A stretch of 64,000 bases of DNA from Paenibacillus sp. FSL H3-0469 (GCF_038051945.1 NZ_CP150302.1:6572001-6636000), one strand, 5' to 3'; numbered from the stretch's first letter, positions 18,601-27,688 are shown. Notes: generated by a model from the letters alone, not told the origin. Program-made: numbers and translations.

Positions 18601-21600
18601 AACCTCCTTTTCATATGATTCGCTTAACCAAGTGACAGATCAATATGTCAGCCTGGACGCTGCTAACCGTTCTCACACATCTAACGAGTATGATGCAAAC
18701 GGGAATAAAACTAAGACTGTAGAATACGCAGATTCAACTGGCGCTAAACAGATTGTACAGAATTATCAATATGATTTTGCCGGAAACATAACGTCAGAGA
18801 CAGGATCATCCAAAGAAAAAGGGGAGGACGGATCACTTGTAGAAAGAGGGGCCTATCAGACCTTAAACGAATTTGATCTCGAAGGAAACCTTCTGAAGAC
18901 GAGGCGATTCAATGGTACGGGTTATGATACTGAGGAGAATACGTACAATTATAGAAATCTTAAGGTATCTACCTCCAAGCCTTTTAATGACAAGGGGCCT
19001 AGAATCAGCCGTTATCAATACGACAAGTCCGGCAATCTGATTGCTGAGACGTCAGTAATTGATGGAACAGAGCGGACAACCTCTTATACTTACGATGGAT
19101 TAGGTTTCGCAATAGGGACAACTGATCCTTTGGGGAATTCAAGCCGTTATCAGTATGATACGATGGGCAATTTGCTGAAAACTGTGGATTCAAGATATTC
19201 TGCTCTTGCTATGGAACAGGCTCCTGGCATTGAGAATATATATGATGCAGAGAACCGGTTAATAAAGACTATTGCCTTTGACGGAACCAATCGTGAGGTC
19301 ATTGCTTACAAGGAATATGATGGTAGGGACAACCTTATCAAGGATGTCGATGGAGAAGGGTATAATGCTACTCATCCAGAGCAGTCTATAGGTCTGTTAT
19401 ATCAATACAATGTTGTTGATAAGCCTGTTGAAATTATTTCAGCCCAGGCTGCTTATGAAAACAAACAGCAGGGCATCGGGAAAATCGGCAAACAGCTTAT
19501 CTATGATGGTTCTGGTAACGTATTGAGCGAGACGGATGAGCTTGGTCATACTACTTCATATCTCTATGATCTTGGAGGCCGTTTGAAGCAAACAACCTAT
19601 GCTGACGGCTCACGTACAACGGTTGACTATGATCTTACAGGTAAATGGGTCACTATTAACACGGATAAGTCAGGCCAACAGACCAAAAGCTACAATACTA
19701 TTTTTGGCTCTCCTTACCTAATAGAATATCCAGACGGTACCTCTGAGTCTTTCCGTTATTCATCGCAAGGCGAATTGCTGGAAAGCACAGACCAGAATGG
19801 GAAGTCTATTTACTACGGTTACGATTTAGCGGGTAATCAAATATCCAAAAAAGAATATATTCGTGCGGATCAAACCAATACGTATTACCGGTTTACCCTA
19901 ATGAAGTATGATGAAGCTGCTAAATTGCTCTCGACAGAAACCTTTCAACTCATTGTCTCTAATAAAAATGGAGCCGTAACTCAGACCAGCATGGGGGATC
20001 TTACTCAGCAGATCTATGATAAGGGCGGAAGAGTTATTCAGGTTACAGGACCGTTTGGCAGAGAGAGTAAACAGGATTACGACCGTGCCGGGAATGTGAT
20101 TACGACTTATCAAAAGAGTAGCGATAATAACTACGATATTACACGGAACAGCTATGACTCCAGATCACGCCTTACCAAAAGTGCTTTACTGGTTAAGACT
20201 GCAGATATCAGTGCAGGTTTTTTACCGGGTGCTGTTTTTGACAATGAATATGTGGACCGTCTGGAGGCAGCAACAACCTATACCTATTCTAAGAATGATC
20301 AATTGTTAAGCCAGAGCGATGCTAAGGGGAACACAACTTCATTCGAATATAATTATAATAAGCAGCTGCTGAAGAAGACGGATGCTATGAAAGGTTCAAC
20401 ACTATATCAATATGATGCTGCGGGCAATGTTCTAACCGAGACCAATTCCATTGGAATGCAAACCCGCTATGAGTATGATGCACTTGATCGTGTGCTGCGT
20501 AAAAGTCTGCCCGCTGCAGACGGCGGATTGGCTGTAACACGATACATCTATGACTTAAGTGGTAATCTGATTCGGGAAATCTCACCTAATCAATACAAGA
20601 AAGAGCTGGATAGTACCAATCAGGTCTTGAGTATGAAGGGGATGTCGTATACGTATGACAAGATGAACCGCAGACTATCCACAGTATCTCCTGAAGGGAC
20701 GGTCGTGGAATACCTCGAATATGATGCTAAGGGACAGATGTCCAAAAAAGTGGATGGTCTCAGGTACTCAGGCAATATTGGCTCTTCCAAAGGTACAACC
20801 TATTTATATGATGGGCTAGGCCGGCTGATTAAAGAAACCAATGTTCTGGGCGACAGTAAACGGTATGAATATGATGTGCTTGATCATTTGCTGGCTCGAA
20901 CGGATGAACGGGGCAACACGACTTCATATGAAGTCAATCCTGACGGAACACCTGCTAAAATTATTTATGCAGATGGTGGGTTTTTCAAGTATACCTTTGA
21001 TAAGCAGGGCAGAAAGACTTCCGAGACCAATCCGCTTGGAGCAGTAACTACTACCAGCTACACTTCATTTGGCAAAGAAAAGGTTGTAAAAGACCCCTAC
21101 GGGTATACAGTTGAAAACAAATATGATCTTAACGGAAATCTGGTGTCGGTAAAAGATCAAGCAGACAGCATAACCCTGTTCAACTATGATGCCGGAAACA
21201 GGCTCATCGAAAAGAAATCACCGCTTGCACTCGATGAGAGCAGAAATGTGATTTACGCTGTAGAGAGCTTCCATTATGATGCGGCAGGAAATATGACTAA
21301 GAAGATTGTATCGGGATCAAAAGAAGATTCTGCTAACCGGGAAACTACTTATATCTATTTCGATAACAATCTGCTTAAAGGCGTCATTGACAACAGCGGT
21401 GCCAGCTCATCCATGGAGTATGACAAGAATGGTAATCTCATCAAATCAGAAAAGTTGAGAGATTCCGATCTCAAGGATGTGGAGCAGTATGAGTATGATT
21501 CCCAGAACCGCATGGTGAAACGGATCGGGTGGCTGGATAAGGCCAATGTTGAAGGTTATTCAGCTCTGCCTAATCTAGCTAATCTAATTGATTCAACCTA

Positions 21601-24600
21601 TCCGGATAGAATCATGCAGATTACAACTTACAGCTATGATGTGCTAGGCAACAAAATTCAAGAAGCAGATCCTAGAGCGAACGGATTTTTGTCCACTGAT
21701 TCAGCTAACCGTAAGGCATACACTGTAAATTATACCTATGATGCTATGAACCGCGTGGAGAAGGTCATTCGTGCTCTAGGTTCAACAGAGATTGTAAGAC
21801 AATACAACTATGACGCGGCCGGAAATAAAATTTCGGATAAAGATGAGAGGGGATACGTAACCAAGTATGCGTATGATCCAGTTAACCGGATTACTGTAGT
21901 TACTGATCCAGAAGGAAACAAGTTTACAACAGCATATGATCTGGCAGGAAATAAAATTTCAGATACCAATGCCAAGGGCTACAGTATGTCATACACCTAT
22001 GACAAATTAAATAGAGTATCTCTTACCATTGACCCATATGGTACAGTGGTTGGCAAGAAGATTTATGATGCGAAGGGCAATATGGTCAAGAGCATTGATG
22101 CTAAAGGCTATGCGGCAGGAGAGACCGATGGCTCCCGGTATGGAATTATTTATCATTATGATTTAGGCAATCGTGTGACTGCTGCTATTGATCCGGTATT
22201 AGCTAGTAAAAATGGTACAAGTAAATTCACTACTGCTTATCAGTACAATATCTACGGTAACCTTATTCAAAAAACGGATGCTCTTGGTAACTCTATTCGC
22301 TATGAATATGATAATGCTGGACGCTTAACTCAGGTTACTGATGCGCTGGATGTGGAGGTCAGCTATAGCTATGACCGTATGGGCAACAAGCAGTCCATGA
22401 AAGACGGAAGAGGTAAAGTTACGCAATACCGCTATGGATCTTTTGGGGTGCTGCAATCCGTCACGGATGCTGGCAATGCAACCATCAGTTACACCTATGA
22501 TCTGGCATTGAACAAACAGCGTATGATCGACCATGAGGGGAATAATACGGTATATTCTTACAATAGTCAGAATCTGTTAACTGAAATGAAAGTGGCGGAG
22601 ACAGGGGACAAAATTAACTATAGCTATGACGAAGCTGGAAATCGGACTGGCATGAATGACGAGAGTGGAACGTATAGCTACACTTATAATTCCCAGAATC
22701 AGCTGCTCCAGATTAGTAAAGACAGTAAGGTTCAGATCAAATACACTTACGATGTAATTGGAAATGTAGAATCGGTAACAGACACCTTGAGCTACACCAC
22801 AACTTACCAGTATGACAAGTCCAGCCGGATGGCCCGTGTTGACTATGATGGTAAAGAAACTGCCTATTCCTATGATAAGAATGGCAACCGTACGATGGTA
22901 CAGTATGAAGATGGCCTCAAGGAGGTCTATACGTACGATCTGAACAATCGTCTGCTAACCTTAACAAACAAACGGAATAATGGTTCTGAGATATCCAGTT
23001 ACCGTTATACCTATGATGATGCTGGCCGGCAGATTACCAAGACAGATAGTTTTGGATCAACTGCATACAGCTACGATGATGCTGGCCGTATTAAGCAGGT
23101 AGAGTCACCGGGCAAGACGACGGTCTATGCCTATGATGGGGCAGGAAACCGGCAGTCTATGCTGGAGACCTATACCTCGCTGCAGCCTAGCAGTTATATC
23201 TTCCCGGATACCAAGCAAGCACTTCAGTATAAATTGAAGAAGAGTGAATACCTGTATTCTTCAAGTAATCAGTTGATGAAGCTTGAAGAGCGGATGAGCG
23301 ATACATCAGGGAAGGAGTTGCTGCTCAAAACTGTAGATTATCTTTTTGATAAGAACGGGAATGAGCTTAGCCAACGGACAGCCTATACCCAGCCTCATAC
23401 AACAGCAATGCACCAGTCTACCGGGGGAGATACTTACGAGGCACAGACTAAAGAAATTAATAGTCTTATCGAAAAAGTAACTCAAGCCTATGACGGGTTC
23501 AACCGTTTAACGAAAGCTGTCAAGGTGAAGGCGGGAGACCGGACAACTGTAGATTATGTTTATAATGGAGACGGCTTACGGGTAAAGAAAACGGTAAGCA
23601 GTGCTAAAGCAGGGAAAATAGCAAAGGAAACGAATTATGTATATGACCGTCAGCATGTGATTCTGGAGATGGACGGAAGCAGCAAACTCAATGTCCGTTA
23701 CATCCGGGGCATTAACTACATTGCCAGAATGAATCAGGCTAAGGCATATACCTACTATTTGTTCAATGGACACGGAGATGTTGTGCAAACTGTATCATCT
23801 GCAGGAGAAGTACAGAACCAATATGACTATGATGTCTTTGGTAATCCTACTTTAAGCATCGAGTCCTATTCGGAATCCATCCGTTATGCAGGAGAGTATT
23901 ATGATGGGGAGACAGGGCTGTACTACCTTCGGGCACGTTATTACGATCCGTACATCGGGCGTTTCCTGTCAGAAGACAGCTACTGGGGGGAAGACAATAA
24001 CCCGCTCAGTCTCAATCTCTACACTTATGCCAATAATGATCCGATCCAGTATATCGATCCGACTGGCCACAAAGCCACGGCAAGCTCCATTCAAAGCCAG
24101 ATCAACCGAAACGACGCTGCTGCGGACCGCCAAGAGCATCTGTTTCTGGCTAAGCAGAAGGCGTCCACACCGCCTCCAAAACAAGAGCCGCCAGCACCAA
24201 CGAAGCCTGCACAGAATTCGAAGAAGTCTGCTTCGTCGGCGCCAGCAAATAATAATAAAGCAACTCCACCAGCCACGGTAACAAAGCCGCCGGCAACATC
24301 AAACAGTGGCTCAACTAGTAGCTCACGTCCATCGGCATCTGGAAGTGCAGCGGCGGCTGCAATATCAAAGTTGCAGCAGAAAAATACAGTTTTGGCAGCA
24401 GATCTGAAAAAAGCAAAGAAAGAAGAACAAGTTGTCCAGGCAACTAAAGCAGTCGTGAAGAAAGATCCAGTACCTGTTAAGTCTGCTGCAAAGAGCTCGG
24501 GCAGCGGCTCTGTGTTTAATGCCGTTAAAAATGGAACGAAGAACTTAGTTGTAAATACGTTTAACCTAATGATAGGCGACGATGCTAAGCTTGCTTTCGG

Positions 24601-25372
24601 CAAGGACAAATCGTTCCTACAAAGAAGTGCAGGTTCTGCTAACTTGCTGCTTACTGCCGCTACTTTTGGTGGGTCTGCAATTGTTAAATCTAGCGTTAAA
24701 GGTACTATCCAGTTAACGGAAAAAGTAACAGCTAAATTTTTCACATCAGCTGTGGTAAAGGATGCAGCAGAAATAGCTGGAACTAAGGCAATCCAGAAAG
24801 CAGCGCAGCAAACTAGTGCAGCAGTAGGGAATCAGACTGTTCAGGAGATGTTGTCGAATAGCCCGAGTGGGCTGTATAGTAAACTGAGACAACAAGGTAT
24901 TCCAACCACTCTGACGAATGATGAGGTTAAGGCGGCTAATTCGGTTAATCTTAGGATGCAGGCTGAGGGGACGAGTAATGCTATTAATCGGTTTGATGGT
25001 GGTCCAGTCCATATCCCCATGGATGCTGATAGGTTCAATAGGATGAAAAATGCTTTTGAAAAGCAAGGTGGTCTGATCGTAAAAGAAGATGAGGCACTTC
25101 CACTGTTGAATTATCATGGGGTTGAAGCATCAACTTTAGATGCAACTACTATAGCTTTTAGGCCCAATCCTTCTACATCTGCGGTGTTTGAAGAATTTAT
25201 TCATGCAACTCAGTACAGAACTGGAAGAGCAAACGGCTCAAATATTATTCAAATGGAGATTGAGGCGAAGGAAAAGTTGATTAACTTTAGAAAAGCATAT
25301 AGAATACCGAATTCTGAGACTAGAGATACAATTCAACAACTCAGAGAATACAGACAAATGTTGAAGAAATAA
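15617..25372 (+). CDS. Giant secreted RHS/YD-repeat protein (WapA-like) with C-terminal toxin module
   Basis: 3251 residues. A Sec signal peptide ends at AASA-E (about residue 26). An N-terminal DUF6531-like region (about 60-230) precedes a very long run of YD repeats of the YxYDxxGN type, and the RHS core closes with YYLRARYYDPYIGRFLSED and NLYTYANNDPIQYIDPTG (about 2770-2815). A Pro/Ala/Lys-rich linker follows (about 2830-2950), then a variable tip. The last 160 residues carry EEFIHATQ (3192-3199) followed by a further Glu-rich helix (IIQMEIEAKEKLI), reminiscent of zincin-like metallopeptidase toxin domains of polymorphic toxins. By analogy with WapA, the YD shell would encapsulate and deliver the tip to neighbouring cells. 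The start is GTG after GGGGGT. It lies in the c-di-GMP riboswitch operon. Confidence 0.9.
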   Translation: MKKACIRISLASFILMMFFLPAASAETLQDQLNNLVGPKQKYNTMLSPAYLRTNETIDEISPQSGSLTITQTDYVLPGKNGLDLEFKRIYKNETANVQEMEVNYVDGAWVDRAFSYAKTSSFYEDRYNLGMGMRFSFPNIEVKVNSDGSSHKFLHTDSGDVYRLKPANQDGAYVFLPEGQTVKDVVVRETAAYHNGQADGTSKYVMTGKDGKNTYFAEDGRILGIVDRYGNTINFQYESLNYYMDGHSINKKLISKITDSVGRDTTIEYKEDFNYTVGPISIDSSVSANNYYNASQSPNNTDSGDLKGKFQVIVHLPGDKSIVYDKSAALVNDSKHVIRTRLQRVYDTDAKPKFMFWYEQPDLGFTYFNKDKYSAYSRYENLVLVDEVKSNKAKSYVYNTYTKRLNEGSMQYRKIFESNDLIKKGFDPAKPNFLDKFVTDTYNKKTYTYTNEADGYGTADYKQDDKAYLKDTYRYYTTITDVNGSTVKYTYNGNQEMILTEKLGKNHKETVTSEHDELKLVKKQETLIYQVAGGQATGEPVHSIENYRYDEYGNMTSHTGPIAERDSKGYPVNNEHTELFTYDINKYHILTQKTWKLDQNRAAQTNYELDSKGNVIKESKATNDPANPWLVTEYAYDSYGNLIRKTAHDRSQDFTTYYEYSIDANGTNTKGAYLTKQYQQADGKTYAKTYAYDMQTGNILSEIDANGNKTSYQYDAVGRVLKNIRPDNKALQYEYLESPYANFKIQYTDAGNYKYLNEYDIQGNLLNHSINSQGTWERLSSLQYDAFGNLTKEMNSNGHSTRYTYDSNQQIVEKSFYDNDKALKAAVKIDYQINSSPQFPMLMTITNEEGYGKRYYYDLESQLIKQEVTPDRQTYYASTFTYDYVGNLITDTDEGKHTTLYTYDALGRKISATDALGNTTEYGYNAMEQPVSEKAPGGKITEWIYDGLGRNTIQKIYQAGTSDYFYTNSQYDAVNNRIKLTQGLYSAGANKDSSITSFSYDSLNQVTDQYVSLDAANRSHTSNEYDANGNKTKTVEYADSTGAKQIVQNYQYDFAGNITSETGSSKEKGEDGSLVERGAYQTLNEFDLEGNLLKTRRFNGTGYDTEENTYNYRNLKVSTSKPFNDKGPRISRYQYDKSGNLIAETSVIDGTERTTSYTYDGLGFAIGTTDPLGNSSRYQYDTMGNLLKTVDSRYSALAMEQAPGIENIYDAENRLIKTIAFDGTNREVIAYKEYDGRDNLIKDVDGEGYNATHPEQSIGLLYQYNVVDKPVEIISAQAAYENKQQGIGKIGKQLIYDGSGNVLSETDELGHTTSYLYDLGGRLKQTTYADGSRTTVDYDLTGKWVTINTDKSGQQTKSYNTIFGSPYLIEYPDGTSESFRYSSQGELLESTDQNGKSIYYGYDLAGNQISKKEYIRADQTNTYYRFTLMKYDEAAKLLSTETFQLIVSNKNGAVTQTSMGDLTQQIYDKGGRVIQVTGPFGRESKQDYDRAGNVITTYQKSSDNNYDITRNSYDSRSRLTKSALLVKTADISAGFLPGAVFDNEYVDRLEAATTYTYSKNDQLLSQSDAKGNTTSFEYNYNKQLLKKTDAMKGSTLYQYDAAGNVLTETNSIGMQTRYEYDALDRVLRKSLPAADGGLAVTRYIYDLSGNLIREISPNQYKKELDSTNQVLSMKGMSYTYDKMNRRLSTVSPEGTVVEYLEYDAKGQMSKKVDGLRYSGNIGSSKGTTYLYDGLGRLIKETNVLGDSKRYEYDVLDHLLARTDERGNTTSYEVNPDGTPAKIIYADGGFFKYTFDKQGRKTSETNPLGAVTTTSYTSFGKEKVVKDPYGYTVENKYDLNGNLVSVKDQADSITLFNYDAGNRLIEKKSPLALDESRNVIYAVESFHYDAAGNMTKKIVSGSKEDSANRETTYIYFDNNLLKGVIDNSGASSSMEYDKNGNLIKSEKLRDSDLKDVEQYEYDSQNRMVKRIGWLDKANVEGYSALPNLANLIDSTYPDRIMQITTYSYDVLGNKIQEADPRANGFLSTDSANRKAYTVNYTYDAMNRVEKVIRALGSTEIVRQYNYDAAGNKISDKDERGYVTKYAYDPVNRITVVTDPEGNKFTTAYDLAGNKISDTNAKGYSMSYTYDKLNRVSLTIDPYGTVVGKKIYDAKGNMVKSIDAKGYAAGETDGSRYGIIYHYDLGNRVTAAIDPVLASKNGTSKFTTAYQYNIYGNLIQKTDALGNSIRYEYDNAGRLTQVTDALDVEVSYSYDRMGNKQSMKDGRGKVTQYRYGSFGVLQSVTDAGNATISYTYDLALNKQRMIDHEGNNTVYSYNSQNLLTEMKVAETGDKINYSYDEAGNRTGMNDESGTYSYTYNSQNQLLQISKDSKVQIKYTYDVIGNVESVTDTLSYTTTYQYDKSSRMARVDYDGKETAYSYDKNGNRTMVQYEDGLKEVYTYDLNNRLLTLTNKRNNGSEISSYRYTYDDAGRQITKTDSFGSTAYSYDDAGRIKQVESPGKTTVYAYDGAGNRQSMLETYTSLQPSSYIFPDTKQALQYKLKKSEYLYSSSNQLMKLEERMSDTSGKELLLKTVDYLFDKNGNELSQRTAYTQPHTTAMHQSTGGDTYEAQTKEINSLIEKVTQAYDGFNRLTKAVKVKAGDRTTVDYVYNGDGLRVKKTVSSAKAGKIAKETNYVYDRQHVILEMDGSSKLNVRYIRGINYIARMNQAKAYTYYLFNGHGDVVQTVSSAGEVQNQYDYDVFGNPTLSIESYSESIRYAGEYYDGETGLYYLRARYYDPYIGRFLSEDSYWGEDNNPLSLNLYTYANNDPIQYIDPTGHKATASSIQSQINRNDAAADRQEHLFLAKQKASTPPPKQEPPAPTKPAQNSKKSASSAPANNNKATPPATVTKPPATSNSGSTSSSRPSASGSAAAAAISKLQQKNTVLAADLKKAKKEEQVVQATKAVVKKDPVPVKSAAKSSGSGSVFNAVKNGTKNLVVNTFNLMIGDDAKLAFGKDKSFLQRSAGSANLLLTAATFGGSAIVKSSVKGTIQLTEKVTAKFFTSAVVKDAAEIAGTKAIQKAAQQTSAAVGNQTVQEMLSNSPSGLYSKLRQQGIPTTLTNDEVKAANSVNLRMQAEGTSNAINRFDGGPVHIPMDADRFNRMKNAFEKQGGLIVKEDEALPLLNYHGVEASTLDATTIAFRPNPSTSAVFEEFIHATQYRTGRANGSNIIQMEIEAKEKLINFRKAYRIPNSETRDTIQQLREYRQMLKK

Positions 25373-25387
25373 AAGGCGGTGAAGCGT

Positions 25388-25648
25388 ATGTTTTCTATAA
25401 ATGTTGAATTTTCAATGTATATAAAGAGTGTGAATATTGTTGTAATAACTGGAAAGTACCTTGGCGAACTTACAGGGGATTTACTGGTAGATGCAAACAA
25501 TACTGAAAATGAATATGTAATTAATAATGTTGTGCATATGGGCTATAAAAATCCACAAATGAATAAAGACACTATTTCTTTAAATCTTAAACCAAACGGG
25601 TATGAAGCAGAAGAGTTAGTAGGTAAATGTTTAATAAGTCCCGATTAA
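25388..25648 (+). CDS. Small protein, probable immunity protein to the RHS toxin tip
   Basis: 86 residues, no signal peptide, beta-rich (SINVEFSMYIKSVNIVVITG), starting 16 bases after the RHS stop codon and followed at once by a terminator. ATG 25388 is preferred because AAAGGCGGTG lies at proper distance; a GTG at 25379 would overlap that site. No family is recognised. Size, position directly after the toxin tip and AT-rich composition are typical of cognate immunity genes in polymorphic toxin loci, so that role is inferred from context. Confidence 0.65.
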   Translation: MFSINVEFSMYIKSVNIVVITGKYLGELTGDLLVDANNTENEYVINNVVHMGYKNPQMNKDTISLNLKPNGYEAEELVGKCLISPD

Positions 25649-25657
25649 TTTCTTGAG

Positions 25658-25693
25658 AACCCTGATTGGCTTTATGCCATTCAGGGTTTTTCT
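25658..25693 (+). terminator. Terminator of the riboswitch-RHS operon
   Basis: The arms AACCCTGATTGGC and GCCATTCAGGGTT pair with one mismatch around a TTTAT loop and are followed by TTTTCTTTT. It lies ten bases after the immunity gene stop. Confidence 0.85.
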
Positions 25694-25817
25694 TTTGGAG
25701 AGGGCTACCCTATGCTGAATGAACCTAATATTCAACCAATAAAAAGAAATTACTTATTTAAAGAGATTCTAATTTCATATCTGCTCACCGTTAGCGAAAT
25801 TCCTTTTCTATTACTTT

Positions 25818-26195
25818 TCACAACAGCCTAAATTCATTATAAAACTCAATCAAGCCGTCCCGCTTCATCTATGCCAGCTCTCTGGATAGGGCGCTGCGGT
25901 CTGCGTCCAGATATTCGGCCATCGCTTCCCGGTCAAAGGGGAGTGTAAAAGCTTCGGTTCCAGCTTCACGCCTAACTCTTGTTAAATAAGTTAAAACCTT
26001 ATCTCGAATAGTCTGCATAATCAGACAATCGTTCCGGTCATGCAGTTCTAACGCCCGTTTGGCGACACTATCGAAAAAATTGTTCGTGTGTCTTACCGAA
26101 CTTTGTGCAAGGGCTCAATATGTTTTGAATAGGAATAAACAGCACCTCAAGCGGTTCTATGGCCTGTACTTTCACAGGGAATTTATGTTATTCAT
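25818..26195 (-). pseudogene. Decayed duplicate of the neighbouring Crp/Fnr regulator gene
   Basis: This segment is a close copy of the intact gene at 26920-27576 but is 279 bases shorter. The loss is fully explained by three deletions: 265 bases between the repeats TGACATTGGG and TGACATAGGG of the intact gene (27286-27295 and 27551-27560), 11 bases near GAAAAGATTGCC, and 3 bases near the C-terminus. The 265-base and 11-base losses both shift the frame. Similarity continues into the promoter (to about 26254) and into the 3' flank (from about 25790). The encoded cNMP-binding domain is largely missing, so it cannot make a functional regulator. Confidence 0.9.
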
Positions 26196-26392
26196 GAGAG
26201 GCTTCACGTTGCGTGTGCAACATCATTTTGCTTTTTACTATACTATATTAATGACTCAACTTTTTTCGCTTGGGACATTTCAAGAAATAAACTCATCAGG
26301 CATGAAAGTCCGTAGAATAGCATTTCACCACCCCTATAGCCAGAGAGAACTTGAACCATTTGTATCCTGAAATTATTAGGAGAGTGACAAGT

Positions 26393-26719
26393 ATGAATAA
26401 GGATAAACTTTTTCAAATATTAGTAGACCCATCGGCATCAGATGCGGAAAAAGATGATGCAGTGATTGAATTAGGAGAAAACTTTCAAGATGATGAGACA
26501 GTGGAGTTTTTAATCAATGTGTCAAACGAAAGTGACTGTAATGAAATGATTGCAGGAAGTTGCGGCGAGTCAATCGGTCAAATTTGGCTTACGATACAAA
26601 GGATAAATTATGACATGTTGTCTCAGTTAAAAGGTATTGCCTTAAAAGAGGTGCTATCCTTAATTAAAGCACAGCGCCCGGAGTGGTACAGAATATATTT
26701 GGAATTGTTTCCTCAATAA
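26393..26719 (+). CDS. Orphan immunity-like small acidic protein
   Basis: 108 residues, acidic and helical (MNKDKLFQILVDPSASDAEK onwards; ELGENFQDDETVEFLINVSN), resembling short HEAT-like immunity proteins often found in polymorphic toxin loci. ATG 26393 follows TTAGGAGAG with suitable spacing; the upstream in-frame codons lack a ribosome site. It stands alone between the decayed and intact Crp/Fnr copies, 1 kb downstream of the RHS gene, as expected for an immunity gene left behind after a toxin tip was exchanged. Family assignment is by general resemblance only. Confidence 0.65.
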   Translation: MNKDKLFQILVDPSASDAEKDDAVIELGENFQDDETVEFLINVSNESDCNEMIAGSCGESIGQIWLTIQRINYDMLSQLKGIALKEVLSLIKAQRPEWYRIYLELFPQ

Positions 26720-26919
26720 ATTATAGCTAAAGCACTTTGGGGGGGCCACAGCCATTTCATGGCTTATGGGACACACCCTCTATTTTTTATAAATAGAAAG
26801 TCATCCCCAATATCATCCAATCAAAGTTAAAAATGCTGAAATCCCCCATAATGACTACCCCACATAAGCGACCACATCAGCCCTGCTTTCCTTTAGTGAA
26901 ATTCCTTTTCCATTGTTTT

Positions 26920-27576
26920 TCACAACAGCTTAAATTCATTTCTATAAAACTCAATCAAGCCGTCCCGCTTCATCCATGCCAGCTCTCTGGATAGGGCGCT
27001 GCGGTCTACGTCCAGATATTCGGCCATCGCTTCCCGGTCAAAGGGAATTGTAAAAGTCTCCGTTCCCGTTTCACGCCTAACTCTTGTTAAGAAAGTTAAA
27101 ACCTTATCGCGAATAGTCGGCATAATCAGACAATCGTTCCGGTCATGCAGTTCTAACGCTCGTTCGGCGATACTATCGAAAAGATTGCCAAGTAATTGTT
27201 CGTGTGCCCTACCTAACTTTGTGCAAGGGCTCAATATGTTTTGGATAGGAATAAACAGCACTTCAAGCGGTTCTATTGCCTTTACTGACATTGGGCATCT
27301 TCGTCCACGGCTGGCTGCTGTGAGAACAGCGGTATATCCGCCCGGGTAATGGAGGGATACAATAATTTGTTTTCCTGTGGGGCTTAATTTCGTACTTTGA
27401 GCAGTACCTTGCAATATGATGCCGATGTCATCAACGAAATCGCCCTCCCGGACTACCATCTCATCTTTTGTATATTCTTTCTGTGTGGCTGACAGACAAT
27501 TAAGCATTTGGGGAATATCATCTGGAGCAATCCCTGAAAATAAACGTGATTGACATAGGGAATCTAAGTTATTCAT
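26920..27576 (-). CDS. Crp/Fnr family transcriptional regulator
   Basis: 218 residues. An N-terminal cyclic-nucleotide-binding-like beta barrel (about 1-115; EYTKDEMVVREGDFVDDIGI, then IVSLHYPGGY) is followed by a dimer helix and a C-terminal winged helix-turn-helix (FDREAMAEYLDVDRSALSRE). No N-terminal Cys cluster for an FeS centre is visible. I start at ATG 27576, which matches family N-termini; a GTG at 27588 would overlap the palindrome upstream. It is divergent from the LUD-domain gene, which it may control through the palindrome at 27589-27602. Confidence 0.9.
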   Translation of the reverse strand: MNNLDSLCQSRLFSGIAPDDIPQMLNCLSATQKEYTKDEMVVREGDFVDDIGIILQGTAQSTKLSPTGKQIIVSLHYPGGYTAVLTAASRGRRCPMSVKAIEPLEVLFIPIQNILSPCTKLGRAHEQLLGNLFDSIAERALELHDRNDCLIMPTIRDKVLTFLTRVRRETGTETFTIPFDREAMAEYLDVDRSALSRELAWMKRDGLIEFYRNEFKLL

Positions 27577-27588
27577 GATAAGCTTCAC

Positions 27589-27636
27589 GTTGCATGTGCA
27601 ACATCCTTTTTCTTTTTACTATACTATATTAATCAT
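27589..27636. promoter_or_regulatory. Divergent promoter region with GTTGCA-N2-TGCAAC palindrome
   Basis: A perfect 6+6 inverted repeat GTTGCATGTGCAAC (27589-27602) is followed by TATACTATATTA (about 27620-27631), which can supply -10 elements on either strand. The decayed duplicate keeps both features with one base changed in the palindrome. The site is a good candidate operator for the adjacent Crp/Fnr protein. Confidence 0.55.
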
Positions 27637-27688
27637 ACATACACACGAAGTTAGCCACCTTGCCTAATGTCAGAACGGAGGAAGAACC

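Noticed and set aside
25712..25831. 39-codon frame after the operon terminator, preceded by GGAGAGGG
   Set aside because: No promoter evidence, no recognisable product, and its 3' half is the flank of the duplicated Crp/Fnr segment.
26059..26370. 103-residue plus-strand frame
   Set aside because: It lies antisense over the decayed Crp/Fnr copy and ends by running into the next gene; no ribosome site.
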